A stretch of 64,000 nucleotides of DNA from Candidatus Didemnitutus sp. (GTDB lineage Bacteria > Verrucomicrobiota > Verrucomicrobiia > Opitutales > Opitutaceae), in contig JAHCAY010000002.1 of assembly GCA_019634575.1 (NCBI GenBank), positions 230,897-294,896 on the forward strand. Reading direction: 5' to 3'. The notes under the pieces were generated by a model. The model made no database searches. It was not told the origin of the DNA and worked only from the letters and a program-made list of their open reading frames with translations. Position 1 is the stretch's first letter, and each line of letters starts with the position of its first letter. Made by a program: the position numbers and the translations under genes. This document shows, piece after piece, positions 1 to 7,881 of the stretch.

Positions 1-182
1 CGACGCCCGGCGCCAATCTCCACGCGGCCGCGCTGGACCTCGCTCGCACCGCCGCCCGGCGCGCCGAGCGGCGTGTCTCCGGGCTCGGCGCCCACGGCAA
101 GACCGTGCGCCCGCTGCTGCTGCAATATCTGAACCGGGTTTCCGATCTGCTCTGGCTGCTCGCCCGCGCCGCGGAAAGCTGA
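1..182 (+). CDS. Cob(I)alamin adenosyltransferase, PduO type (C-terminal fragment)
   Basis: Only the last 59 codons lie in the window; the gene starts upstream and ends at the TGA at 180-182. The translation contains RRAERRV followed by LLQYLNRVSDLLWLLAR. This resembles the last two helices of PduO-type ATP:cob(I)alamin adenosyltransferases, where the usual form is RRAER... and YLNRLSDLLF. That enzyme transfers the adenosyl group of ATP to cob(I)alamin to make coenzyme B12. The next gene, 50 bases on, encodes a small membrane protein on the same strand and may be co-transcribed. The catalytic N-terminal part is not visible, so the identification rests on the C-terminal signature alone. Confidence 0.8.
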   Translation, partial: TPGANLHAAALDLARTAARRAERRVSGLGAHGKTVRPLLLQYLNRVSDLLWLLARAAES

Positions 183-232
183 CGAGGCCCGCGCTTGTCT
201 TCCGCGGAAGAGTGCCCACAAGTTGACCCGTC

Positions 233-859
233 ATGCTATTGCCCATCGTCCTCATCCTGATCGCCGCACTCTTCCGCGTGCTGGGGACGATGGATTTCGC
301 CTGGTCGAACATCTCCCCGATCATGGCGATCGCCTTCTGCGGCGCCGTGTATTTCCGCAAACGCTGGACCTGGGCGGTGCCCTTCGTCGCGCTGTGCCTC
401 TCGGACCTTTACATCAACTGGTTCTACGCGCGCGAATACGGCTACTCGCTCCCGACGGCGGGCTACATCGCGCGCTTCGCGTGCTTCGCGGTGGCGGTGG
501 GGCTCGGCTGGTGGGTATCGACGCGCAAGTCCTGGCTCTGGCTCCTCAACGGCAGTCTGCTCGGCGCGCTGCTGTTCTACATCGTGACGAATTCGCAGTC
601 GTGGTGGTCGGATCCGTTCTACGCGAAGTCGCTCGCCGGCTGGTGGCAGGCGCTGACGGTCGGGCATCCGGAGTTTCCGCCGACGATCTACTTTTTCCGC
701 AACACGCTCTTCGGCGACGTGATGTTCACCGGTCTTTTCGCCGGCATCATGGAATTCATCGCGCAGCGCCGAGGCGAACCGAGCCTGCTGGATGACGAGG
801 AAGGCGAAACCGGCGAAGAAGCGCCCGCCCCCGTCGAGGAAGAGGCGAAGCCCGAGTGA
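233..859 (+). CDS. DUF6580-like integral membrane protein (possible ECF-type S component)
   Basis: 208 residues with about five hydrophobic segments and an acidic, disordered-looking C-terminal tail (roughly residues 180-208, many Glu and Pro). The conserved-looking stretches are FAWSNISPIMAIAFCG near the N-terminus and FFRNTLFGDVMFTGLFAG near residue 150. The layout of N-terminal P-M-A-I-A and a late N-T-x-x-G-D resembles the DUF6580 family, small membrane proteins compared with vitamin-uptake S components. It lies directly behind the cobalamin adenosyltransferase gene, so a role in corrinoid uptake is plausible but inferred. Start: ATG at 233; no strong Shine-Dalgarno sequence is obvious. 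Family assignment is moderately sure, substrate unknown. Confidence 0.7.
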   Translation: MLLPIVLILIAALFRVLGTMDFAWSNISPIMAIAFCGAVYFRKRWTWAVPFVALCLSDLYINWFYAREYGYSLPTAGYIARFACFAVAVGLGWWVSTRKSWLWLLNGSLLGALLFYIVTNSQSWWSDPFYAKSLAGWWQALTVGHPEFPPTIYFFRNTLFGDVMFTGLFAGIMEFIAQRRGEPSLLDDEEGETGEEAPAPVEEEAKPE

Positions 860-893
860 ATGAAGCGGCGACCTGCGCGGTCGCCACACCGGT

Positions 894-2432
894 TCAGAGC
901 AGGTCGGCTGCGAGCTCGGCGAGGCGGGAGCGCTCGCCCTTGGAGAGCTTCACGTGCGCGTGGAGCGACTGGCCCTTCATCCGGTTGTGGCAGAAAACGA
1001 GGCCGTTGCTGCGCGCGTCGACGTAGGGATTGTCGATCTGCGCAGGGTCGCCGATGAGCACGATCTTGGAGCTCTCGGAAATGCGAGTGATGACGGTCTT
1101 CACCTCGTGCGGCGTCAGCTGTTGCGCCTCGTCGAGGATGAAGAAACGGCGGGCTATGGAGCGGCCGCGGATGAAGCAGAGCGCCTCGATCTCCACGAGG
1201 CCGTTCTTGATCAGGCGCTCGTAGGGTTTCATCGGCGGCAGGCCGTTGCCGTTTCCGTTGCCGCCACCATGCGCGGGTTGCGGTGCAGTCATGCTCGCCA
1301 TGACGTCGTCGTGCTTGCGCTTCTTCTTGCCGACTTTCTTCGCGGCGAACTGCGGATCCTTCGGCGGCTTCGAAGGCATGAGCACTTCAAGCGCATCGTG
1401 ATAAGGCTGCAGCCACGGCTTCATCTTCTCCTCGAGCGAGCCGGGGAGGAAGCCGATGTCTTTGCCGAGCGCGATGACCGGGCGCGAGATTGAGAGACCG
1501 TCGTAGCGCGCGTTCTCCGGATCGGTGATCTGGTGGAGCGCGCAGCCGGTCGAGAGCAGCGTCTTGCCGGTGCCGGCCTTGCCAAAGCAGGTGATGAGCG
1601 AGATGGAGTCGTCCATCAGCGCATCCATGAAGAACTGCTGTTCGAGATTGCGCGGGCGGATCGGGATGCCGCCGGGCGCCTTGACGAATTCCGGAAAACG
1701 CAGGCGGCGCACAACGCCTTGCCCGTAGTAACGCCCCGGAGCGGTCTTGCCCTCGGGCGTCATGAGCAGGACGTATTCGTTCAGGTAGAGTCGCTTCGCG
1801 ACGTCGTCGCCGACGGCAAACTGTCCCTCGGAGAAGAAGCGCTGCATCGCGTAGACGTCGAGCGAGAGCGTCTGATACGAATCGGTGTCGGGCGCCTCGG
1901 GGACCTTGTCGTTGAGGTAATCCTCCGCCTCGAGCCCGACGGCACGGGCCTTGAGCTGCACATTGACGTCCTTGGTGACAAGGATCGTGGGCGGCGGAAA
2001 GGTCTCCTGCACGAAGAGCGCGGCCGCGATGATGCGGTTGTCCTTCTTCGTGAAATCCGAGACGACGGCGCGCAGCCGCTGCATCGCGGGCGTGGACCAG
2101 TTGTTCTCGACGAGGTAGCGGTTGATGATGATCGAGAGCGTGCCGCCGTTCGGCAGCTTCACACCCTCGTGCATCGAGTGCGAGTCGGGCAACAGCTCTT
2201 GCAGGAGCCGGTGCACGCGGCGGGCATTGCGCCCGCGCTCAGTCGATTGCTCGCCCTTGATGGCATCGAGCTCTTCCAAAACCTCGACGGGGATCGCGAG
2301 GTTGTTCTCCTCGAACTTGAAGATCGACTGCGGATCGTGCAGCAGGACGTTCGTATCGAGAACGTAGGTTTTAACCTTCGTGCCAACGTGATGCTGCGGT
2401 GGATTGTAAACCCCACTCAGTGTGGATTCCAT
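894..2432 (-). CDS. PhoH family ATPase with N-terminal PIN domain
   Basis: About 512 residues from the ATG at 2432. The N-terminal third begins a PIN nuclease domain (YVLDTNVLLHDP, then an acidic VEVLEELDAIK). The C-terminal half is the PhoH P-loop ATPase: Walker A GKAGTGKT, Walker B FILDEAQQ and a late ILIGDPAQID-like segment. PIN-PhoH fusions (PhoH2 group) are described as ATP-dependent RNA-unwinding and cleaving enzymes; which RNAs this one acts on is unknown. A Gly/Asn-rich linker (HGGGNGNGNG) sits in the ATPase half. The open frame extends upstream to 2717, but that part reads as low-complexity Arg/Cys-rich sequence and overlaps the divergent gene, so the MEST start is preferred. It is divergent from the AIM24-like gene. 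Confidence 0.88.
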   Translation of the reverse strand: MESTLSGVYNPPQHHVGTKVKTYVLDTNVLLHDPQSIFKFEENNLAIPVEVLEELDAIKGEQSTERGRNARRVHRLLQELLPDSHSMHEGVKLPNGGTLSIIINRYLVENNWSTPAMQRLRAVVSDFTKKDNRIIAAALFVQETFPPPTILVTKDVNVQLKARAVGLEAEDYLNDKVPEAPDTDSYQTLSLDVYAMQRFFSEGQFAVGDDVAKRLYLNEYVLLMTPEGKTAPGRYYGQGVVRRLRFPEFVKAPGGIPIRPRNLEQQFFMDALMDDSISLITCFGKAGTGKTLLSTGCALHQITDPENARYDGLSISRPVIALGKDIGFLPGSLEEKMKPWLQPYHDALEVLMPSKPPKDPQFAAKKVGKKKRKHDDVMASMTAPQPAHGGGNGNGNGLPPMKPYERLIKNGLVEIEALCFIRGRSIARRFFILDEAQQLTPHEVKTVITRISESSKIVLIGDPAQIDNPYVDARSNGLVFCHNRMKGQSLHAHVKLSKGERSRLAELAADLL

Positions 2433-2715
2433 CGACGTGGATAACTTGTGAGCAACCCATGTATCCCTCTGGAGGCTTTGTAAATGCGATAATCGCAAAT
2501 TTGTGAAAATTCCGCGTAAACACCGCGCCGGGCGGCAGGGATTCCTCCGGCGGCACATCTCGCAGGCGGACTGCGCCGAGCTTGCGAAGCGGTGCGCGAC
2601 GGACGGGCCGACGCCCGGTGATGCGCACATCGGCGCGCAAGCCGCGTGGAAAAGCCCGGCCAAATTCAACCTGAGACCGCGCGACTTTTCTGCGACGCTG
2701 CGGGTCCTTTCCGCC

Positions 2716-3516
2716 ATGAATCCAATGCACGTGATCGACTATCGCATCAGCGGCGACGACATGCAGTTCGTCGAAGTTGAGCTCGACCCCAACGAAGCGG
2801 TGATCGCCGAAGCCGGTGCCATGATGTTCATGGACGACGGCATCGAAATGGAGACGATCTTCGGCGACGGCACCCAACAGAACCGCGGTTTTGTCGGCGC
2901 GCTGCTCGGCATGGGCTCGCGCGTGCTCACCGGCGAGTCGCTCTTCATGACCGTCTACGGCAATCGCTCCGCGCAAAAACGCCGCGTGGCGTTCGGCGCG
3001 CCTTATCCCGGCAAGATCCTGCCGATGCACCTCGGCGAGATGGGCGGCGAACTCATCGCGCAAAAGGACGCGTTTCTCTGCGCCGCCAAAGGCGTCAGCA
3101 TCGGCATCGCATTCCAGAAACGCATCGGCGTGGGCCTCTTCGGTGGTGAGGGTTTCATCATGCAGCGCCTGAAGGGCGACGGGCTGACTTTCGTGCATGC
3201 CTGCGGCATGCTCCACGAACGCACCCTCGCGCCGGGCGAGACATTGCGCGTCGACACGGGCTGCATCGTCGCGCTCCAGCCGAGCGTAGACTACGACATC
3301 GAATTCGTCGGCGGCATCAAAACGGCGCTGTTCGGCGGCGAAGGATTGTTCCTCGCGCGCCTGCGCGGCCCGGGCAAGGTGTGGCTGCAATCGCTGCCGT
3401 TCTCGCGTCTCGCCGGACGCATCGTCGCCGCCGCACCGCAAACCGGCCGTGGCGGACGCGAGGAAGGCTCGATCCTCGGCGGCCTCGGGCGCGTGCTCGA
3501 CGGCGATAACCGCTGA
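2716..3516 (+). CDS. AIM24 / TIGR00266 family protein
   Basis: 266 residues from the ATG at 2716 (MNPMHVIDYRISG). The sequence is rich in short beta strands with repeated glycine turns, for example EAGAMMFMDDGIEMET, GEGFIMQRLKGDG and GGEGLFLARLRGPG. This matches the double-psi-like beta fold of the AIM24/TIGR00266 family. In bacteria the function is not established; the mitochondrial relative affects inner-membrane organisation. No signal peptide or membrane span is visible, so it is probably cytoplasmic. The open frame extends upstream to 2503 but the added residues do not resemble the family. It is transcribed away from the PhoH gene, and the 283 bases between them probably hold both promoters. 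Confidence 0.85.
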   Translation: MNPMHVIDYRISGDDMQFVEVELDPNEAVIAEAGAMMFMDDGIEMETIFGDGTQQNRGFVGALLGMGSRVLTGESLFMTVYGNRSAQKRRVAFGAPYPGKILPMHLGEMGGELIAQKDAFLCAAKGVSIGIAFQKRIGVGLFGGEGFIMQRLKGDGLTFVHACGMLHERTLAPGETLRVDTGCIVALQPSVDYDIEFVGGIKTALFGGEGLFLARLRGPGKVWLQSLPFSRLAGRIVAAAPQTGRGGREEGSILGGLGRVLDGDNR

Positions 3517-3613
3517 CGCCTCTTCCGCTCTCCGGCTCTGCCGCCCATCCGCGCGCAGAGCCGTTTGTCCTTCGCGGATTGGCAAACCCGCGCGGGCGTG
3601 CCATGCACGAAGC

Positions 3614-4141
3614 ATGGGCACAAAATTCTTTTATGCACTGATCCTCACGGTCGTCGGCGCGGCATTCCGCCTGCTGATGTTCTTCACAGGGTTCGAGACA
3701 GAGAAGCTCGCCACGGGCCAATACCTGAACTGGGTGATGCTGCCGGTGGTGTTCGCGATCTATTGGTTCGCGCTCAAAGCCATCCGCGACGAACGGCCGA
3801 ACCAGGCGATTTCCTACGGCCAAGCCGTCGGCAATGGCACGTTGCTGGCCCTGATCGCGTCCATCATGTCGGCGGTCTACAACTTCATTCACCTGAAGTT
3901 CATCAACACGAGCTTCGCCGACTATCAGCTCGAAGTCATCCGCTCCAAGTGGGCCGAGCAAGGCATGTCGGAAGACCAGATGAGCAAGGCCGAGGGCTTC
4001 GTGCGCATGACGCTTTCGCCGGGCGCACAGGCGATCGGCACGATCTTTTTCGGCGTCATCTTCGGATTGATCATTGTCCTGATCGTCGCCGCCTTCGTGA
4101 AGCGCGCCGCGCCCGAAGGGACCGAGCCGCCGCCGATGTGA
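3614..4141 (+). CDS. DUF4199-like membrane protein
   Basis: 175 residues with four predicted membrane spans, at roughly residues 5-25, 37-55, 70-95 and 140-165. The arrangement of four helices with an amphipathic stretch (SKWAEQGMSEDQMSKAEGF) before the last one, and the late segment GTIFFGVIFGLIIVLIVAA, is that of DUF4199 proteins. Their biochemical role is unknown. The start at 3614 (MGTKFFYAL) is chosen because the upstream part of the open frame is Arg/Ser-rich and unlike a membrane protein. A strong hairpin terminator follows 29 bases after the stop. Nothing in the neighbourhood suggests a partner. Confidence 0.75.
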   Translation: MGTKFFYALILTVVGAAFRLLMFFTGFETEKLATGQYLNWVMLPVVFAIYWFALKAIRDERPNQAISYGQAVGNGTLLALIASIMSAVYNFIHLKFINTSFADYQLEVIRSKWAEQGMSEDQMSKAEGFVRMTLSPGAQAIGTIFFGVIFGLIIVLIVAAFVKRAAPEGTEPPPM

Positions 4142-4169
4142 GCGAGCGTCCCTGATTTCAAGAACGAGC

Positions 4170-4200
4170 GAGGCCGCCCGAGTAACCGGGCGGCCTCTTT
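4170..4200 (+). terminator. Rho-independent terminator after the DUF4199-like gene
   Basis: An 11-base perfect inverted repeat (arms 4170-4180 GAGGCCGCCCG and 4187-4197 CGGGCGGCCTC) with a 6-base loop is followed by TTTCGTTT. It lies just past the stop at 4141 and about 50 bases before the end of the convergent PDZ gene, so it may serve both directions. Confidence 0.85.
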
Positions 4201-4248
4201 CGTTTACATACCCGACGCGGCTAACACCTCGCGTCGAAAGTCTGGCGC

Positions 4249-5250
4249 TCAGAACGACGGCTGCAGGCGGATGCTGCGGCGGATGGTCGTGCCGGTCTTG
4301 GTCTTGTCCGGCTTCACGGCCGCGCCTTCCTGCTCGAGCGATTCGTCCGCCTCGAAATCGATGCTCGCATCGTCGATCTTGCCGAGACGTTTCTTCACTT
4401 CCGCGGGCAGCTTGGCGCGCTCGTCGTCCGTGTTGATCGGCCCCTTGAAGGTCACGTTGCCCTTCGCGTCTTTCATCGTGAGTTCGCGCTGGCCCTTCGA
4501 CGCGGTGACTTCGATCGAACCGTCGTCGTCGGAGTAGGCGAAGTTGCCTTCGGCCATGTTCAGCAGCGAGGAGCCGCCGTGGCGTTTGACCATGTGGACG
4601 CGCGGGCCGGCAAACCAGTTGCCGCGCTCCCGGCCGATGATGCGCAGGACGTCGTTCAACTCGTCGCGCGCGATGCCGGGCAACTCGCGCAGGCGCTCGA
4701 CGGCGGGACCGTCGCCTTGGAAGAACTGAAACGCGCCGCCATCGACGTCACCGCCGCGGAAGCCGAACATCCGCGGGAGCTCGCGCTCCGCGAGTTTGGC
4801 GGTGACGGTCATTTCCTTGCCGCCGCGCACGAGCGTGAGTTTCACCTCGTCGCCCGGCTTCTTCGCGCGGATGAGCACGCTGAGCTGCCGGGAATCGACG
4901 AGCTGCTGATCGCCGAGCTTCGTGAGCACGTCGTGCTCTTTCAACACGCCGACCGCCGGGCTGTCTTCGGCCACGCGGCGCACAACGAGGCCCATGCCGT
5001 CGCCGAGGCCGAGCTGCGATGCCAACACTTCGGGCAACGGACCGGTCTCGACGCCGAGGAACGTGACCTTTTCGACGGGGAGTTGCTTCTCGGATTTCTC
5101 GCCTTTCTCGATCCGCACATGGATCGGATCGCTGACTTGGATGCGCACGACGTTGGGATCGACGTGCCGGACGACGGTGGTCGCGGAGGCCGACACGGCG
5201 AGCGCGCCGCCGACCACGGCCGGGAGGATGTAACGGAGGGAATGCTTCAT
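4249..5250 (-). CDS. Secreted PDZ-domain protein of the sigma-factor operon
   Basis: 333 residues. The N-terminus (MKHSLRYILPAVVGGALAVS, then ASA) is a signal peptide. A PDZ domain spans about residues 75-150, with the peptide-binding part GLVVRRVAEDSPAV and the loop GDQQLVDSRQL. The C-terminal half has charged repeats and a basic end (TTIRRSIRLQPSF) but no protease motif, so this is not a DegP-type enzyme. PDZ domains bind exposed C-termini; here it would act in the periplasm or at the membrane. It is the last gene of a three-gene minus-strand operon behind an ECF sigma factor and a single-span membrane protein, which suggests an envelope-stress sensing role (inferred). A longer frame to 5307 exists, but the signal peptide fixes the start at 5250. 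Confidence 0.82.
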   Translation of the reverse strand: MKHSLRYILPAVVGGALAVSASATTVVRHVDPNVVRIQVSDPIHVRIEKGEKSEKQLPVEKVTFLGVETGPLPEVLASQLGLGDGMGLVVRRVAEDSPAVGVLKEHDVLTKLGDQQLVDSRQLSVLIRAKKPGDEVKLTLVRGGKEMTVTAKLAERELPRMFGFRGGDVDGGAFQFFQGDGPAVERLRELPGIARDELNDVLRIIGRERGNWFAGPRVHMVKRHGGSSLLNMAEGNFAYSDDDGSIEVTASKGQRELTMKDAKGNVTFKGPINTDDERAKLPAEVKKRLGKIDDASIDFEADESLEQEGAAVKPDKTKTGTTIRRSIRLQPSF

Positions 5251-5326
5251 TTTTCGGAGTGGGATTCGGGTGACGCGTCGGTTTGCAAACCGAGTCCGGC
5301 GCGCCACCCAGGTTGGGTTTGCAAAA

Positions 5327-5917
5327 TCAATGGAAGCTCGCGGGGAGCACGCGCACCTCGTCGCGCGGCACGCTCCATTTGAGCGAGGCGTTCGTGGCGG
5401 GATTTTTCCAGGTATAGGTGTCCACGTAGCGCGCGCGGATGCGCCGCCCCGGCGTGTTGTCGTCGAGCATCACCGGGCCCTCGTCCTTGAGGTCGTAGAG
5501 CACGTTCGCCGCCTTGACCGGGCGGTAGGTGTCGACCGCCGCCAACGCGCGCGGAGCCGACGCCGGTGTCGACTCGATCGGCGGCGAGTCCACTTTTTCC
5601 GACTGCGCCAGACTCGGCGCCGTCGCCGAAGCCGCGAGGAGCGTGTCGCGCGAGATTTGCCAGCGCCAGACGCCGACCGACACCGCCAGTGCGACGGCGG
5701 CGGCCGCGGCCATTTGCCAGCTGAACCATTTCCACGAGCGCAGGGTCGTCGCCGATGCGTAGCGCGGAGCCTCGCGGATCGACCGGGGCGATTCGCGGGA
5801 GTCGGATTCCGCGTGGGAGAGCTCGTGCTCGACCCGGGCACGGAGCAGAACCGACGGACGCCGCGGGCGCAGCGCCTTCAGCTCGTTTTCCAGATCCTGG
5901 AGCGATGTGTCATCCAT
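5327..5917 (-). CDS. Single-span membrane protein, probable anti-sigma factor
   Basis: 196 residues. The N-terminal 70 residues are charged and cytoplasmic-looking (MDDTSLQDLENELKAL and several Arg). One membrane helix is near residues 65-88 (WFSWQMAAAAAVALAVSVGVW). The remaining 105 residues would be periplasmic and end in DTYTWKNPATNASLKWSVPRDE. The start overlaps the end of the ECF sigma gene by 8 bases, so translation is likely coupled. Gene order, topology and coupling fit a membrane anti-sigma factor, but no ZAS zinc motif (HxxxCxxC) is present and I do not recognise the family, so the role is inferred from context. It could instead be a downstream effector of the sigma factor. Confidence 0.72.
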   Translation of the reverse strand: MDDTSLQDLENELKALRPRRPSVLLRARVEHELSHAESDSRESPRSIREAPRYASATTLRSWKWFSWQMAAAAAVALAVSVGVWRWQISRDTLLAASATAPSLAQSEKVDSPPIESTPASAPRALAAVDTYRPVKAANVLYDLKDEGPVMLDDNTPGRRIRARYVDTYTWKNPATNASLKWSVPRDEVRVLPASFH

Positions 5918-6452
5918 AACTGAGCGGCTTCAATTCCTTGCGCAGCGCGCCGAGTGCGTAGCGGTAGCGCGATGCAGCGGTGTTGGGCGAGACGTCGAGC
6001 ATCTCGCCGATCTGTTCGAAAGTGAGTTCTTCCCAAATCTTGAGCACGAGCACCTCGCGCTGTTCGTCGGGCAACCGTTGGAGGGCGGTCTCGATTTCGA
6101 CCCGACGCTCGTCACCGTCGCCCGGCAGCGGGTCGAAGATCCCTTCGCGCTCCTCGAGGCCGCCGTCGGCTTTTTCCTCGCGTGCGAGCCGCCGGCCTTC
6201 GCGACGGGCGAGATCGAGCGCGGCGCGACGCACCGAGGTGATGAGGAGCGCCTGCGGATCGCCCGGCAGCTCGCGCTGATGGCGCCAGTAACGCACAAAA
6301 GCTTCCTGCACGACATCCTCGGCGTCCGCCAGCGAACGGGTCCATTGCCGCGCACAGAGCAGCAGCTTCGGGCCGTAAGCTTCGAACCAGTCTTTCCAGG
6401 ATGGGGATGCACTGCGGGCCTCCATGGGTGGTTGTTTCCTGAAAAGCGTCAT
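5910..6452 (-). CDS. ECF-type RNA polymerase sigma factor
   Basis: 180 residues. Region 2 runs over about residues 20-95 with the core-binding signature SLADAEDVVQEAFVRYWRH. Region 4 covers about residues 118-175 with the helix-turn-helix LPDEQREVLVLKIWEELTFE and then IGEMLDVSPNTAASRYRYAL. The size and the absence of regions 1 and 3 place it in the sigma-70 ECF group. It should direct RNA polymerase to a small regulon, probably including its own operon (with the membrane and PDZ proteins downstream). Two starts are possible: ATG at 6452, used here, or ATG at 6425 (MEARSASPSW). I could not recognise an ECF promoter upstream with confidence. Confidence 0.92.
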   Translation of the reverse strand: MTLFRKQPPMEARSASPSWKDWFEAYGPKLLLCARQWTRSLADAEDVVQEAFVRYWRHQRELPGDPQALLITSVRRAALDLARREGRRLAREEKADGGLEEREGIFDPLPGDGDERRVEIETALQRLPDEQREVLVLKIWEELTFEQIGEMLDVSPNTAASRYRYALGALRKELKPLSYG

Positions 6453-6508
6453 ACCCCGGCCGTTTTGTTTATCCGGACCGCGAATCGGCGCAACCGGGCA
6501 AAAAGAAA

Positions 6509-6529
6509 GGGCCGGTCCTGGACCGGCCC
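6509..6529. terminator. Compact GC hairpin between the sigma operon and the small membrane gene
   Basis: Arms 6509-6517 (GGGCCGGTC) and 6521-6529 (GACCGGCCC) form a 9-base perfect stem with a 3-base loop. It lies on the minus-strand path after the small membrane-protein gene and before the sigma-factor gene. No long T-run follows on either side, so it may be one of two tandem stops or a leader hairpin of the sigma operon. Confidence 0.5.
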
Positions 6530-6540
6530 CGCGTGGAGGG

Positions 6541-6578
6541 AAAATAGAGAGGCCCGGGCTACCCCTAACCCGGGCCTC
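6541..6578 (-). terminator. Terminator after the small membrane-protein gene
   Basis: A 10-base perfect inverted repeat (6549-6558 GAGGCCCGGG and 6569-6578 CCCGGGCCTC) with a 10-base loop. Read on the minus strand it is followed by TCTCTATTTTCCC. It starts 32 bases past the stop of the 58-residue gene at 6610-6786 and probably ends that transcript. Confidence 0.7.
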
Positions 6579-6609
6579 ATTTGCACACTATGCTTTCGGC
6601 TGAAACTCT

Positions 6610-6786
6610 TTAGGAGGTGCGCTTCGCACCGTCGAAGGCCGCGAGGCCCAGGATACCGACCGCCGCGACGTAGGCGATGACGAGGCCGACCAGCGGGAGG
6701 TCGGTGTTCACCTTCGCGAGTTCCGCGAAGACGGCGGCGAGGGTGGCGGTAAGGGCGGCGGACTGGAGGAGATTCTTGGCGTTCAT
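6610..6786 (-). CDS. Small hydrophobic protein, 58 residues, divergent from LysR regulator
   Basis: The ATG at 6786 opens a 58-codon frame ending with TAA at 6610-6612. The protein begins MNAKNLLQSAALTATLAA, continues with a short polar turn (ELAKVNTDLP), has a second hydrophobic helix (LVGLVIAYVAAVGILGLAAF) and ends in DGAKRTS. It reads as a two-helix membrane peptide or a signal-type helix plus one span. An AAAGG element lies about 10 bases before the ATG, and two hairpins follow the stop. It is divergent from a LysR gene with a T-N11-A site in the shared 114-base region, so it may be regulated by it. No homologue is recognised. Confidence 0.7.
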   Translation of the reverse strand: MNAKNLLQSAALTATLAAVFAELAKVNTDLPLVGLVIAYVAAVGILGLAAFDGAKRTS

Positions 6787-6876
6787 GTGGGTGAACCTTT
6801 CTGTTTCGTGGATGAGTTGGTTGCTTTGCTGCCCAGAGAATACGGCAAACCTTGCAATAGGAGAAATACTTCGTTT

Positions 6877-6891
6877 CTATGCATCTCATAG
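6877..6891 (+). promoter_or_regulatory. T-N11-A LysR box upstream of the LysR gene
   Basis: The 15-base sequence CTATG-CATCT-CATAG is a perfect interrupted palindrome containing T-N11-A (T at 6878, A at 6890), the hallmark of LysR-family binding sites. It ends 9 bases before the regulator's ATG at 6901. A possible -35 (TTGCAA, 6852-6857) and a weak -10 (TTCTAT, 6875-6880) overlap it, which would suit autorepression and control of the divergent small gene. Confidence 0.6.
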
Positions 6892-6900
6892 TTTTATCCG

Positions 6901-7842
6901 ATGGAAATCTACCAACTTCGTTACTTTGCCGCGGTCGCCGAGACCGGCAACTTTACCAAAGCGGCGAGCCGTAGTTTTATTTCTCAACCATCTCTTAGTC
7001 AGCAGATTTTGAATCTTGAAGAAGAGCTCGGGCAGACGCTTTTCCATCGCCTTGGTCGCAAAGTCAGCCTGACCCCCGCCGGCGAACTCCTCCTTGAGCG
7101 AGCCCATCGCATCATCGCCGAGGCCGACGACGCCGTCCGCGAACTAAAGGAAGACCCCGCGCAAGGCCACCGCGTCTCGGTCGGGGTGATCCCGACGGTC
7201 GCCCACTTTTTCCTCCCCGCCATCCTCGCCTATTGCCGGGCGAACGAGGTCAAGCTCCACCTCCAAACCCGCGAAGACTTCCGTCCCACGGTCGTCCAAG
7301 CCGTCTTGGACGGCGACCTGGAATTGGGCGTCGTCCCGCTGCCGGTCAACGAGCCGCGCATCGAGACCTCGATGCTCTTCTCAGAGCCCTTGCTGCTCGC
7401 CATCGCAGCCGACCATCCGCTCGCCACAGCCCCCAACGTCACGCTCGAAGACCTGCGCGACCAGGATTTCATCATGCTCGGCACGGGCTCTTCGACCGCC
7501 ACGCAAGTGCAACGCCTGCTCGGCGACCACGATTTCGAACCCCGGGTGCTGCACCGCGTCGCCCAGCTCTCCACGGCGAAAGCGCTCACCGCGCTCGGCG
7601 TCGGCATCAGCGTGCTGCCCCGCAGCGCGCGCACCGCCAACGATCCCGCCGGCCTCGTCTACCGCAAATTCTCCGGCAAAGTGCCCATGCGCGAGATCGC
7701 GCTGATCCGCCACTACCGACACCATCACACGAAAGGCGCGAAACTCTTCACCGACGCCGCCCACGCCGTCGTCGGGCCGATGCAAACCGCGCAGGCGCAA
7801 ACCACCCCGCCCTTTCGGACACTGGGCAGCACGCAAAGCTGA
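6901..7842 (+). CDS. LysR-family transcriptional regulator
   Basis: 313 residues. The N-terminal winged helix-turn-helix covers residues 1-60: MEIYQLRYFAAVAETGNFTK, then AASRSFISQPSLSQQI and LGQTLFHRLGRKVSLTPAGE. The effector domain follows from about residue 90 (VSVGVIPTVAHFFLP). It resembles the OxyR/CynR side of the family, but the redox cysteines of OxyR are absent, so peroxide sensing is not supported. The ligand is unknown. It is divergent from a 58-residue membrane protein and 39 bases upstream of an MFS exporter on the same strand, so the exporter is a likely target. The C-terminal 20 residues (QTAQAQTTPPFRTLGSTQS) look like a disordered extension. Confidence 0.93.
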   Translation: MEIYQLRYFAAVAETGNFTKAASRSFISQPSLSQQILNLEEELGQTLFHRLGRKVSLTPAGELLLERAHRIIAEADDAVRELKEDPAQGHRVSVGVIPTVAHFFLPAILAYCRANEVKLHLQTREDFRPTVVQAVLDGDLELGVVPLPVNEPRIETSMLFSEPLLLAIAADHPLATAPNVTLEDLRDQDFIMLGTGSSTATQVQRLLGDHDFEPRVLHRVAQLSTAKALTALGVGISVLPRSARTANDPAGLVYRKFSGKVPMREIALIRHYRHHHTKGAKLFTDAAHAVVGPMQTAQAQTTPPFRTLGSTQS

Positions 7843-7881
7843 GTTGCGCCACGCGCATTTCTGAGGACGCTGCGCCGCTCC

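Noticed and set aside
6901..7842. OxyR assignment for the LysR regulator
   Set aside because: The redox-active cysteines of OxyR are not present in the effector domain.
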